A stretch of 64,000 nucleotides of DNA from DASYLJ01 sp964432595 (GTDB lineage: Bacteria > Desulfobacterota > Binatia > DP-6), in assembly GCA_964432595.1 (NCBI GenBank), contig CAYSOF010000005.1, forward strand, positions 1 to 64,000, read 5' to 3'. Made by a program: the position numbers and the translations under genes. Under the pieces are notes generated by a model that was not told where the DNA came from, searched no databases, and saw only the letters and a list, made by a program, of their open reading frames with translations. This document shows positions 26,137-35,742 of the stretch, one piece after another. Position 1 is the stretch's first letter; each line of letters begins with the position of its first letter.

Positions 26137-26397
26137 TCAGCTCGAGGGCGAACGTCGCGGACACTTCTTGAACGCCTTGCAACGGACCTTGCCGTTCGGA
26201 CGCTCGCAGCACGCGCGCTTGAGCACGACCGCCGGCCGTCGCGACGTGGCCGGGCAGATCTTCTCGTCGACGCGCACGAGCGTCTGGCGCGGACCGCACT
26301 TGGGCTCCGGCGCCGCGCTCGCCGGTGCGGCGGCGACGAGCCCCCACACGGCGAGCCCTGCGGCCGTCGCCCATATCGTGCGAACACTTCCACTCAT
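26137..26397 (-). CDS. Secreted six-cysteine peptide, copy 2
   Basis: An 86-aa protein with a clear signal peptide (about 1-28, ending PASAAPEP) and a mature peptide of about 55 residues. Cysteines are spaced C-x13-C-x14-CC-x8-C-x5-C. Shared motifs with the next gene are CGPRQTLVR, RRPA, CCE and GKVRC. The peptide is strongly basic. I do not recognise the family; a small disulfide-bonded envelope or extracellular protein is the safest reading. The ATG at 26397 has GGAGG 5 bases upstream. It sits 35 bases upstream of the Wza-like gene, so it is probably in the polysaccharide operon. Confidence 0.8.
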   Translation of the reverse strand: MSGSVRTIWATAAGLAVWGLVAAAPASAAPEPKCGPRQTLVRVDEKICPATSRRPAVVLKRACCERPNGKVRCKAFKKCPRRSPSS

Positions 26398-26430
26398 GGA
26401 CACCTCCCAGATTCCCCCGTGTCGCCGTCC

Positions 26431-26685
26431 TCAGGACGGCGAATTGCGCGGACAGTGCGGCATGTGGCCGCAGCGCACCTTGCCGCTCGGCTTCTCGCAG
26501 CACGCACGCTCGCGAATGATCGCCGGACGGCGGTCGTTCGCGGGACAGACCTTCTGATCGATGCGCACCAGCGTCTGGCGCGGTCCGCAGTCGGCTGCGG
26601 CGTTCGCGGCCGACGGCGCCACTGCCGCCAGGAATCCCGCGATCGCCGCCGCGCGCACCCCTCCCCGCACGAATCTCTTTCCCAT
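26431..26685 (-). CDS. Secreted six-cysteine peptide, copy 1
   Basis: An 84-aa tandem paralogue of the gene at 26137-26397. It has its own signal peptide (VRAAAIAGFLAAVAPSAANAAA) and exactly the same spacing of six cysteines, with CGPRQTLVRIDQKVCPA and RACCEKPSGKVRC. The ATG at 26685 is preceded by GGAGGAGG at 4 bases, one of the strongest ribosome sites in the window, which suggests high expression. It is the first gene after the sigma-54-like element and would be the first cistron of the polysaccharide operon. No known function. Confidence 0.8.
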   Translation of the reverse strand: MGKRFVRGGVRAAAIAGFLAAVAPSAANAAADCGPRQTLVRIDQKVCPANDRRPAIIRERACCEKPSGKVRCGHMPHCPRNSPS

Positions 26686-27005
26686 GTCGCCTCCTCCCGC
26701 GGCGTGCGCGTACGCGAGTGTTGCGTCCCACTGACTCGCGCGCATCGCCGCTCGATTTCGCGACGGTCGGGTGCAACGGCCATGCCCGCGCGACGCGGCG
26801 CGCTGCATGTCGCGTCACTACTGGACGCGCGACGAGCCGGCTGCGCGCAGTCAACGGACTCCGCCGTGACGTGCGCCACGTCGCCGGGCTCGAATTTGGA
26901 CCGCCGGGCACGCCGTTGTACGGCCCGTTCGTGCGAAATTCAGAACCGAGGCGTCATGCCCCGCGCGGTTGAGAAACCCGCGTGGATCGCGGATATTCGA
27001 CGGTC
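26686..27005. other. Divergent intergenic region (320 bases)
   Basis: This is the only gap above 300 bases. It separates the minus-strand polysaccharide operon from the plus-strand aldolase gene. Its minus-strand half holds the sigma-54-like element at 26772-26787. The plus-strand half is less GC-rich around 26890-26940, as expected of a promoter, but no convincing -35/-10 pair for the aldolase gene could be picked. No small open frame with a ribosome site was seen. Confidence 0.6.
26772..26787 (-). promoter_or_regulatory. Sigma-54-like promoter of the polysaccharide operon
   Basis: Read on the minus strand the site is GGGCATGGCCGTTGCA: GG and GC doublets exactly 10 bases apart and a full TTGCA at -12. 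Predicted start is near 26761, leaving a leader of about 75 bases before the first six-cysteine peptide gene (ATG at 26685). The GGCATG-N4-TTGCA core is identical to the site upstream of the GT4 gene at 9201. Sigma-54 control would imply an activator encoded elsewhere. Confidence 0.55.
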
Positions 27006-27614
27006 ATGACGCCTCTCGATTACAAGAAGCAACTCGTCGACATCTGCCACCGCGCGAGCGAGCGCTGGCTCACCGCCGGCTCCGGCGGCAACATCAGCGT
27101 GCGCGTCCCGAACACCGACCGCTTCTTCTGCACGGCCACCGGCGTGACCTTCCGCGACACCGCGGTCGACAACGTCGTCGAGATGAGCCTCTCGACCGGA
27201 CAGCAGATCGGCGAGTCCGAGTGGAAGCCCTCCAAGGAGTGGCGCTGGCACGCCGGCATCATGGCGACCTGCCCCGACGCCCACGGCGTCGTACACAGCC
27301 ACTCGACCGCGACGATGGCGTTCGGCTGCTGCGGCATCACGCCGCCCCACATGACCGGCCAGGCGCGGGCGCACCTGAAGGAGATCCAGATCGTCCCGTA
27401 CGCGGACGCCGGCTCCGAGAAGCTGCGCGACCTCGTCGTCGACGTCTACAAGCGCGCGCCCGACACCCGCATCGTGCTGCTCGCGAACCACGGCCTCGCG
27501 GCGAGCGGACCGAACCTGATCGAGGCGTACAACCGGGCGGAGATCGTCGAGGACTCCGCACAGGCGTATCTGCACTGCCGTCTCCTGGGCCGCGAGCCCA
27601 AAATGGACTTCTAG
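27006..27614 (+). CDS. Class II aldolase/adducin-family protein
   Basis: A 202-aa cytoplasmic zinc enzyme of the fuculose-1-phosphate aldolase/ribulose-5-phosphate epimerase superfamily. The metal ligands are visible: His97 and His99 in VVHSHSTATM and His162 in LLANHGLAA; GSGGNISVR near residue 25 binds substrate phosphate in the family. The substrate cannot be predicted. The ATG at 27006 was preferred to a GTG at 26982, since homology begins near MTPLDYKKQ; neither has a strong ribosome site. It is followed by 172 bases before korA, so a separate promoter for korA is possible. Confidence 0.88.
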   Translation: MTPLDYKKQLVDICHRASERWLTAGSGGNISVRVPNTDRFFCTATGVTFRDTAVDNVVEMSLSTGQQIGESEWKPSKEWRWHAGIMATCPDAHGVVHSHSTATMAFGCCGITPPHMTGQARAHLKEIQIVPYADAGSEKLRDLVVDVYKRAPDTRIVLLANHGLAASGPNLIEAYNRAEIVEDSAQAYLHCRLLGREPKMDF

Positions 27615-27786
27615 TTCCGTCGAGCACAACGCAGCGCGGCGCGCACGGCGAGTGCGCTTCGCGTTGCGGTCGCTCGAACCGACCGCTACCTTCGTCGGTG
27701 CCGGCTCCTCACGTCGCGATCCTCCGACTCTGCTCCCGGCATAAACCTGCATCCGCGACGTCGTCGACCGGCAAGGGGGTTAGACG

Positions 27787-29660
27787 ATGTCCGACGGCTC
27801 CCAGGCACCGGCGAAGCGGATCGAAACCCGCGATGGGGTGGTGATCCGGTTCGCCGGCGATTCCGGCGACGGCATGCAGGTCACGGGCGTCCAGTTCACC
27901 AGCGAGTCCGCCCTGGCCGGCAACGACCTCGCCACCCTCCCCGATTTTCCCGCCGAGATCCGCGCACCCGCGGGCACGCTCGCCGGCGTCAGCGCCTTCC
28001 AGCTGCAGTTCTCGGCGCGGCCGGTGTTCACGCCCGGCGACGATCTCGACGTGCTCGTGGCGATGAATCCGGCCGCGCTGCGCACGAACCTCGACGATCT
28101 GCGGCCCGGCGGCCTGCTCCTCGTCGACCGCGAAGCCTTCAACGACCTCAATCTGCGGAAGGCCGGCTACGGCGCCAACCCGCTCGACGACGGCTCGCTG
28201 CAGCGCTGGCAGGTCTTTCCCGTCGACATCACGAAGCTGACGACGACGGCGCTGCAAGGGCTCGGGCTGTCGGCGCGCGAGACGTTTCGCTGCCGCAACT
28301 TCTTCTGCCTCGGCGTCACGTCGTGGCTGTTCCACCGCCCGCTCGAGGCCGCCGAGGCGTACATCCACGACAAGTTCGGCAAGCGTCCGGCGATCGTCGA
28401 CGCGAACCTGAAAGCGCTGCGCGCCGGCTGGAACTTCGCCGAGAACACCGAGATGCTCGCCGTCTCGTACGAGGTGCGTCCCGCGGAGATCCCGTCGGGC
28501 GTCTATCGAAACGTCACCGGCAACAGCGCGCTGGCGCTCGGGCTGGTGGCCGCCGCACAGAAGGCGTCGCGTCCGCTGTTCCTCGGCAGCTATCCCATCA
28601 CGCCGGCGAGCGACGTCCTGCACGACCTCGCGGCGCTGAAGCAGTTCGACGTCACGACGTTCCAGGCCGAGGACGAGATCGGCGGCATCGGCGCCGCGCT
28701 GGGTGCGGCCTTCGGCGGCGCGATCGGCGTCACCACGACGAGCGGTCCCGGCATGGACCTCAAGTCCGAGACGATGGGGCTGGCGGTCGCCGTCGAGCTG
28801 CCGCTCGTCATCGTCGACATCCAGCGCGCAGGTCCGTCGACGGGCATGCCGACGAAGACCGAGCAGGCCGACCTCCTGATGGCGATGTACGGGCGGCACG
28901 GCGAAGCGCCGCTGCCCATCCTCGCGCCGGCCACGCCCGCCGACTGCTTCATGATCGCTTTCGAGGCGGTGCGGATCGCGCTCACCTACATGACGCCCGT
29001 CATCGTGCTGAGCGACGGCTACCTCGCGAACGGCGCCGAGCCCTGGCTGGTGCCCGACCCGGCGACGCTGCGGACGATCGACGTGCCCTTCCGCACGGAC
29101 CCGCAAGGCTTCTTCCCGTACCTCCGCGACGAGACGACGCTGTCGCGTCCGTGGGTCCGTCCCGGCACGCCGGGGCTCGAGCACCGCATCGGCGGGCTGT
29201 CGAAGGAGGCGGTGACGGGGAACGTCAGCTACGCGCCCCTGAACCACGAGCAGATGGTGCGGCTCCGCATGCGCAAGATCGCCGGCATCGTGCGCGACAT
29301 CCCGCCGACCGAGCTGTTCGGCCCGGCGGAGGGCGACCTGCTCGTCCTCGGCTGGGGCAGCACCTACGGCGCGATCCGCCAGGCCGTCACCGAGCTCGGA
29401 CAGCAGGGCCACCGCGTCGCGCACGCGCATCTCCGCCATCTCAATCCGCTGCCACCCGACCTCGAAGGGATGATGGGACGCTACGGCCGCGTGCTGGTCC
29501 CCGAGTGCAACCTCGGGCAGCTGGTGCGGCTGCTGCGCGCCGAGTACCTCGTCCCCGCCGTCGGCTTCCAGAAGATCCAGGGCCGGCCGTTCAAGGTGAG
29601 CGAGCTGATCGCCCGCTGCCTCCGCCTCCTCCAGGGCGACGAGGCTCCCGAGGTGGTGTC

Positions 29661-29664
<4 letters not shown>
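27787..29664 (+). CDS. korA: 2-oxoacid:ferredoxin oxidoreductase, fused gamma-alpha subunit
   Basis: A 625-aa subunit of a KorAB-type enzyme that converts 2-oxoglutarate (or a related 2-oxoacid) plus CoA to acyl-CoA, CO2 and reduced ferredoxin. The N-terminal gamma domain (about 15-200; VIRFAGDSGDGMQVTG) is followed by the alpha pyrimidine-binding domain (GSYPITPASDV, QAEDEIGGIGAALGAA, GPSTGMPTKTEQ). It ends with an ATGA overlap with korB. The ATG follows AGGGGG at 7 bases. No delta ferredoxin subunit is encoded here, as in the two-subunit mycobacterial-type enzymes. Confidence 0.94.
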
Positions 29665-30662
<998 letters not shown>

Positions 30663-30673
30663 GATGCCGGCCT

Positions 30674-30733
30674 GCTCGCACGAGGGATCTGCCGGGTAGG
30701 TGCGAGCGGCGGCGTCGCCCCGGGGGGGCGACG
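30674..30733. terminator. Two stem-loops in the convergent korB/hypothetical gap
   Basis: An 8-bp inverted repeat (GCTCGCAC at 30674, GTGCGAGC at 30700) is followed by a 9-bp perfect GC hairpin (CGTCGCCCC at 30713, GGGGCGACG at 30725) with a GGG loop. They lie between two converging genes, where a bidirectional transcription end is expected. No U-tract follows, so termination may need Rho or rely on RNA stability. Confidence 0.45.
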
Positions 30734-30775
30734 GTCGGGCGCGGCGCGGAAGGGCGCTGCGCCCGAAGGAGTCGA

Positions 30776-31084
30776 TCAGACGGCCTGCGCGTCGCGCAGG
30801 TAGCGGGCCTTGGCGGCCAGACGGCGGTACGCGAGGACGATCGCCGCTTCGCGGGTCATGTCCTCGGAGTGGCCGTCGCGGTGCACGAGGCGGACCCGCA
30901 CTCCGGGCAGCTCGCGCACCTTGCAACCAATGCCCTCGAGGAACTCGCGCGCGATCCGTAGATCGCCCGCGGAGACCGTCATGCGGCCGTCCTCGAGCCA
31001 CTTCTCGGCCATGCGCACGGCGGCGACCTCGAAGTGGGTTGCGACCTGCTGGGGAGCGTCCTTCAGTACGTCCTGATGATCCAT
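30776..31084 (-). CDS. Hypothetical protein (102 aa)
   Basis: A small, probably cytoplasmic alpha/beta protein with no signal peptide or membrane segment. Visible parts are an acidic-basic mixed helix (AVRMAEKWLEDGRMTVSAG), a strand pair around GVRVRLVHRDGHSED and a C-terminal helix. I do not recognise it. It lies 46 bases downstream of the large FG-GAP gene's start side neighbour region on the same strand as that gene but upstream of its stop, so it is more likely a separate unit. Codon usage matches its neighbours, which supports it being real. Confidence 0.6.
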   Translation of the reverse strand: MDHQDVLKDAPQQVATHFEVAAVRMAEKWLEDGRMTVSAGDLRIAREFLEGIGCKVRELPGVRVRLVHRDGHSEDMTREAAIVLAYRRLAAKARYLRDAQAV

Positions 31085-31130
31085 GCCCCGTCTGACGCGA
31101 CGAACGCCACGGATGTGTCGGGGCGGGACG

Positions 31131-34100
31131 CTACAGCGTGTCGGCCCGGAGGACGCAGCGCCGGAGGCGGCGGCCCTTCGGGATGGCCTGCTTCACCGTC
31201 TTCGTGCGGGTCAGGATGGTCTGCCGGCACTCCTTCGTGACGACGCTCTGCTTGGCCAGCTTGCGCGCGATCCGCGCCGCCTTGCGCACCATCCGCCGCG
31301 CGTTCTTGGCGTGGCTCCGCGACAGCCTGAGCCGCTCGTTGCCGTCGAGCGACTGCCCGGGCGCGAAGCTGCCCTCGAGCCGCAGCTCGTTGCAGCCCGC
31401 GAGGAACGGATCGTCGATCGCCGCGGGCACGCCTCCGTCGCAGCTGAGGCCGCCGGCGCACGCGCAGTACGCGAAGTCGAAGCAGTCCTGCGCACCGCAC
31501 TCCGGCGCGACGTCGAGGCATTGCGAGCCCTGCTCGCAGCAGTCCCAGGGATAGAGGAAGCAGCCCACGCAGAGCCGGCACTTTCCGCTCGTGCAGTCGC
31601 CGTCCTCCGAGCAGCACGCGCCGCTCTCGACGTTGCTGCAGCCGGTGAGCGGGTTCGCGACGTCGTCGGTGCACGGATTGCGGTCGTTGCAGACCTGCTG
31701 GGCAGGCGGCGGGATCTCGCAGCACGAGCGCGTGCAGTCGTTGCGACAGTCGTCCGTGTCGACGTCGTTGCCGTCGTCGCACCCCTCGTCGCCCTCGACG
31801 AGACCGTTGCCGCAGACGGGCACCGCGGCCGGCGCGACGGCGAGGGCACGGAACCGTCGCTCGGCCGCCACGACCTGCGCCGGCGCCGGCGTGAACGCGT
31901 AGACGCGCGAAACACCGGGCGCGCCGACGAGGCCACCGGTACCGCGCGCCGCCACGGCCGCGCCGAAGCGGTCGAAGTCGCCCTGCGTCGGGTTGCGCAG
32001 CGTCTGGCGGAACGCGCCCGTCGCCAGGTCGAAGAGATGCGCCGAGCCGGTGTCGGGCGCGCCCTGGTCGTCCTGTGGCGCGCCGACGAGCAGGCCGTTG
32101 CCGAGCACCGTGAGCGCCGCGCCGAACTGGTCGCCGGCGTCGGGCGACGGGTTGTCGATCGTATAGGCCAGCAGACCGGTCGCGCGGTCGAAGACGTAGA
32201 CCCGCCCGGCGTCGACCGACGCGGTGTCCGCGAGCGGCGCGCCGACGATCAGCATGGTGGGCGTCAGCGCGACCGCCGATCCGAACAGGTCGCCCGCGCT
32301 CGCGTCGGGCGCCGTGACCGCGCGGTCGAGCACCGCGGTGCTGCGACGGAAGAGATACACCGCGCCGCCGTTCGCGAGCTCGCTGCCGTCGAGCGGGGCG
32401 CCGACGAGGATCTGATCGCCCTCGGCGGCCACCGCGGCGCCGAAGAAGTCGCCGGTGAGCGGTGCCGGCTTGCGCAGGGTCAGCAGGTGCACGCCGCTGG
32501 CACGGTCGAAGACGTGGACCGCGCCGGTGTCGAGCTCTCCCGCCAGCGGCGCGCCGACGACGGCTTCGCTGCCGGACACGGCGACGGCGAAGCCGAACTG
32601 GTCGCCCGGGACCGGGAACGGATCGTCGATCCGGCGGCGGAGCGTCCCGCCGGAGAGCGCATAGACCGCACCGACGTCCACCCCGGCGGGACCGTCCTCG
32701 AACGGCGCGCCCACGAGGATCTCGTCGGCTGCGGCGGCGAGTGCCGCGCCGAAGCGGGCATCGTCGGCCGCCGGGCCCTCGACCCGCTGGCGCATCGACG
32801 CGTCGGCGACCCCGAAGCGCTCCACCGAACCGCCCGCCGACGGATCGCCGACGACGGCGTCGTCGCCGACCGCCACGACCGCGGCACCGAACTCGGCGGT
32901 GGTGAGGCGCTGGCGGAAGACCGCGAGCGGCTCGGCGGCGTCGGAGGGCGACGCGTAGAAGTACGCCGCCCCGCCGTCGATCGAGCCCGCATCGGAGCGC
33001 GGCGCGCCGATCAGCACGCGGCCGGCCGAGCGCGCGAGCGACGTGCCGAAGAGATCATCCGCGTCGGGTCCGCCCGGAATCGTCGCGAGCAGCTCGCTGC
33101 CCTCGGGATCGAACGCGAACACGACGCCCGCCCCGGGCGCGCCGACCAGCAGGACGTCGTCCGCGAGGAGCAGCGACGCGCCGAAGCCGCGCGTGTCGAC
33201 GCCCTCGGGGGCGGCGACCTCGCGCACGAGCGAGCCGTCGCGCAGCTCGAGCACGAAGACCGCCCCGGCGCCGCCACGCGCCGCCGGGGCGCCCACGAAG
33301 ACGCGGCGGTCCGTCGCGGCGATCGCCGCGCCGAACGAGCCGCCTGGCGCGAGCTGCGCTCCCTCGTAGACGCGCGGCGCATCGTCGCCGGTGAACGCGA
33401 ACGCGCGGTCGACGCCCGGGGCGCCGACGAAGGTCGTGTCGTCGCGGACCAAGAGCGCCGCGCCGAAGCGCGCGCCGGCCTGCGGGGCGTCGGGCGCCTG
33501 CAGGATCGCCAGCGGCAGACCCGCCGCCGTGAACCGATATGCGGCGCCCGCGCCGGCGATCCCGTCGCGCGTCGTGCCCGGCGCACCGACGACGACCTCG
33601 TCCGCGCCCGCGGCGAGCGTCGCGCCGAACTCGTCTCCGGCGGCGGCGACCGGCGCCTGCAGCGTGACCGGCTCGGGCGCGCCGCTGAACAGGAACGCGC
33701 TGCTCGCACCCGGAGCGCCGACCGCGACCGCGGCGTCCAGCACCGCGACCGCCGCACCGAACCCCGGGCTCGGCTGCGGCGGAACGAGCGTCGCTTCGAG
33801 CGTGCCGAACGGCGGCACGTCGGGCGTGCCGTCGACGTTCATCACGAAGACCGACTGCTTGCCGGGTGCGCCGAGGACGACGCGCGTGTCGGTCGCGGCC
33901 ACGGCGGTGCCCGTCGCCTCCATCGGTCCCACCGGCCGCAGCGTGCTCTCGAGCAGGAGCACCGGATCCGGGATCGTGGGCGGCGCGATGGTGACCGACG
34001 TGGTCGTCGTGACGAACGTCGTCGACGTGCTGCTCGACGACGACGTCGGCACCGGCTCGGTGGTGGTGGTCGAGGTGGTCGTGCTGGTCGTCGTCGGGAT

Positions 34101-34892
34101 GTGGCCCTCCGTGTCGAGACGCAGGGCGTACTGGCCGACCGCGTCGAGCCCGACGTCGAACACGAGGATCGTGTAGATGCCGACGTCGGGAAGCGGCGGC
34201 AGCGTGCACGACGGGTCGCAGCTGCCGGACGATTCCGCCACGGGACGACCGCGCGTGTCGAAGAGCACCCAGGCCGGCGTGAACGCGGGCGGTCCGTTCG
34301 TCGCCTCGATCGAGATCTCGACGAGCTCGCCCGCCGCGCCGTTGAAGGTGAACGTGTCGGTCTCACCGACGGGACGCAGCGCGCCCTGCACCGTCGTCCC
34401 GCGCGTGATCACCTGCGTGCCGTCCGCGAAGCCGTCGGGAAAGCGCGCACAGATCGGGACCGGCGGCCCGTTCGAGAAGCCGAACGCGGTGCCCGACACC
34501 GCTTCGAGCGACACGGTGTACGCGCCGGCGCCGGCGCGGCCCGGGTCGAAGACCTGCAGCAGGAAGAGGCCGGCGGTGGGGAGCGGCGCCGTCTCGCACC
34601 GGCCGGCACATCGTCGCTCGCCGGTGCTGGTGAGCACGCGTCCGCCGAGCGGATCGAACACCTCCCACCGCGGCGTGAAGAGATGATGCGCACCGGGCAC
34701 GGGCGTCACCGCGATGCTGACGACCTCGCCGGGCGCACCGAGGAACACCATCGTGTCGGGGCGGTCGGTCTCCTCGATGACGTCCTGAACGGTCTGCCCG
34801 CACAGCAGCGTCGCCGCGCTCACCGGACGTGCGGCGCCGAGCAGCGCGAGCGCAATCGGCAGGAAAACGGCGAGCCACCTCCGGGCCTGCAT
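31131..34892 (-). CDS. Large secreted FG-GAP repeat protein with Cys-rich C-terminal part
   Basis: A 1253-aa secreted or surface protein. Order: signal peptide (RRWLAVFLPIALALLGAARPVSA), two similar beta-sandwich domains of about 100 residues (PPC-like; LFTPRWEVFDPLGG and AFTPAWVLFDTRGR), a Thr/Ser-rich linker (about 265-300), roughly 14-15 FG-GAP-like repeats (FGAA...LLVGAP) forming one or two propellers, a Myxococcus-type Cys-rich region from about 1026 (CGNGLVEGDEGCDDGND) and a basic C-terminus. A likely adhesin or matrix protein. The ATG at 34892 was chosen; an in-frame GTG at 34913 with GAGG upstream is possible. It is divergent from the sigma factor gene. Confidence 0.87.
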   Translation of the reverse strand: MQARRWLAVFLPIALALLGAARPVSAATLLCGQTVQDVIEETDRPDTMVFLGAPGEVVSIAVTPVPGAHHLFTPRWEVFDPLGGRVLTSTGERRCAGRCETAPLPTAGLFLLQVFDPGRAGAGAYTVSLEAVSGTAFGFSNGPPVPICARFPDGFADGTQVITRGTTVQGALRPVGETDTFTFNGAAGELVEISIEATNGPPAFTPAWVLFDTRGRPVAESSGSCDPSCTLPPLPDVGIYTILVFDVGLDAVGQYALRLDTEGHIPTTTSTTTSTTTTEPVPTSSSSSTSTTFVTTTTSVTIAPPTIPDPVLLLESTLRPVGPMEATGTAVAATDTRVVLGAPGKQSVFVMNVDGTPDVPPFGTLEATLVPPQPSPGFGAAVAVLDAAVAVGAPGASSAFLFSGAPEPVTLQAPVAAAGDEFGATLAAGADEVVVGAPGTTRDGIAGAGAAYRFTAAGLPLAILQAPDAPQAGARFGAALLVRDDTTFVGAPGVDRAFAFTGDDAPRVYEGAQLAPGGSFGAAIAATDRRVFVGAPAARGGAGAVFVLELRDGSLVREVAAPEGVDTRGFGASLLLADDVLLVGAPGAGVVFAFDPEGSELLATIPGGPDADDLFGTSLARSAGRVLIGAPRSDAGSIDGGAAYFYASPSDAAEPLAVFRQRLTTAEFGAAVVAVGDDAVVGDPSAGGSVERFGVADASMRQRVEGPAADDARFGAALAAAADEILVGAPFEDGPAGVDVGAVYALSGGTLRRRIDDPFPVPGDQFGFAVAVSGSEAVVGAPLAGELDTGAVHVFDRASGVHLLTLRKPAPLTGDFFGAAVAAEGDQILVGAPLDGSELANGGAVYLFRRSTAVLDRAVTAPDASAGDLFGSAVALTPTMLIVGAPLADTASVDAGRVYVFDRATGLLAYTIDNPSPDAGDQFGAALTVLGNGLLVGAPQDDQGAPDTGSAHLFDLATGAFRQTLRNPTQGDFDRFGAAVAARGTGGLVGAPGVSRVYAFTPAPAQVVAAERRFRALAVAPAAVPVCGNGLVEGDEGCDDGNDVDTDDCRNDCTRSCCEIPPPAQQVCNDRNPCTDDVANPLTGCSNVESGACCSEDGDCTSGKCRLCVGCFLYPWDCCEQGSQCLDVAPECGAQDCFDFAYCACAGGLSCDGGVPAAIDDPFLAGCNELRLEGSFAPGQSLDGNERLRLSRSHAKNARRMVRKAARIARKLAKQSVVTKECRQTILTRTKTVKQAIPKGRRLRRCVLRADTL
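33987..34100 (-). repeat. Thr/Ser-codon low-complexity tract in the FG-GAP gene
   Basis: About 110 bases rich in ACC, ACG, AGC and TCG codons encode the flexible Thr/Ser linker between the beta-sandwich and FG-GAP parts. Similar tracts occur in the ELWxxDGT gene. Such linkers are often O-glycosylated and are prone to length change. Confidence 0.75.
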
Positions 34893-35060
34893 CGACGGGG
34901 ACACGGGACGCACGAGCCTCGGACACTACTCCGTGCCGACCGCCGCCGGAAGCCCCAAAGCGGTCGCTTGGGACCGGAGCCGGCGGGTCGGCAAGGCGGA
35001 TCTGTACATCATGCGGCGTCCGCCCCTCAGGACGCACGGCATCCTCCACATGTGTCGGCC

Positions 35061-35699
35061 ATGCCCGTCACCTTGACGGGCTCGCCGGCGCTGCGTCATC
35101 GTGCCGGCCCCGTCGTGCTCACCGGCTCGCCACAGGAGATCGTCGCGATCCTGCGCTCCGCCCAGTCCGGAGCGCCCGATCCTCGGCTGAGCGACACGCT
35201 CGAGGTTTTCCGCCGTCATTGGATGGCGCTCGCACGCAAGCGCTACCCCGGAATGGCCGACGACATAGAAGATGCCATCCAGACGGCTCTGATGAAGCTG
35301 GTCTCGTCGGAGAAGCTGGACTCGTTGAAAGACCCCGCCCGTCTGTCGGCCTGGGCGCGCAGCCTCTTCATCAATACGGTGCTCGACATCGCCCGCGACG
35401 GCCGCCGCCACGTGCGCGGCCGCTCCTATCTGGGGCAGGCCGACGACGACCCGGAGCAGGCGCTCCGCGAGCAGCTCGCGTCGGACCGGCCGACCCCCGA
35501 GGAGACCCTCGCCCACCGCGAGCGGCTGGCGATCGTCGCCCGCTGCGTCGAGCGACTGGAGGTCGCGCGTCTGAAGTTCGTCGAGGACCTGCCGGAGAAG
35601 GAGATCGCCGCCCGCCAGAACCTGACCCGGGACGGCGTGGCCGGTCAGCTGAAGCGAATCCGCAAGGGCCTCCGCGATGCGTTCGGAGATTCGGAATGA
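35061..35699 (+). CDS. ECF-type RNA polymerase sigma factor
   Basis: A 212-aa sigma-70-family factor. Region 2 covers about 55-125 (VFRRHWMALARKRYP, ADDIEDAIQTALMKLV, SLFINTVLDIARD) and region 4 about 155-205 with a helix-turn-helix (LPEKEIAARQNLTRDGVAGQLKRIRKG). An N-terminal 40-residue extension has two copies of LTGSP. The frame is open far upstream, but that part is antisense to the FG-GAP gene and is not protein-like; ATG 35061 was chosen. The next gene encodes an anti-sigma-like protein, so this factor should be held inactive until a signal releases it. Confidence 0.9.
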   Translation: MPVTLTGSPALRHRAGPVVLTGSPQEIVAILRSAQSGAPDPRLSDTLEVFRRHWMALARKRYPGMADDIEDAIQTALMKLVSSEKLDSLKDPARLSAWARSLFINTVLDIARDGRRHVRGRSYLGQADDDPEQALREQLASDRPTPEETLAHRERLAIVARCVERLEVARLKFVEDLPEKEIAARQNLTRDGVAGQLKRIRKGLRDAFGDSE

Positions 35700-35742
35700 G
35701 CGACACATGCGGCGCGGCCGCGCCGTCATCAGGGGGACTGCC

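Noticed and set aside
22641..26393. In-frame upstream extension of the O-antigen-ligase/TPR gene through the wzc- and wza-like genes
   Set aside because: The extension is an out-of-frame reading of two well-supported genes. The real start is ATG 22640 with an ATGA overlap.
31083..35060. Long plus-strand open frame running into the sigma factor gene
   Set aside because: It is antisense to the FG-GAP gene and encodes Arg/Ala/His-rich sequence without domains. High GC at third positions keeps antisense frames open. The sigma protein begins at ATG 35061.
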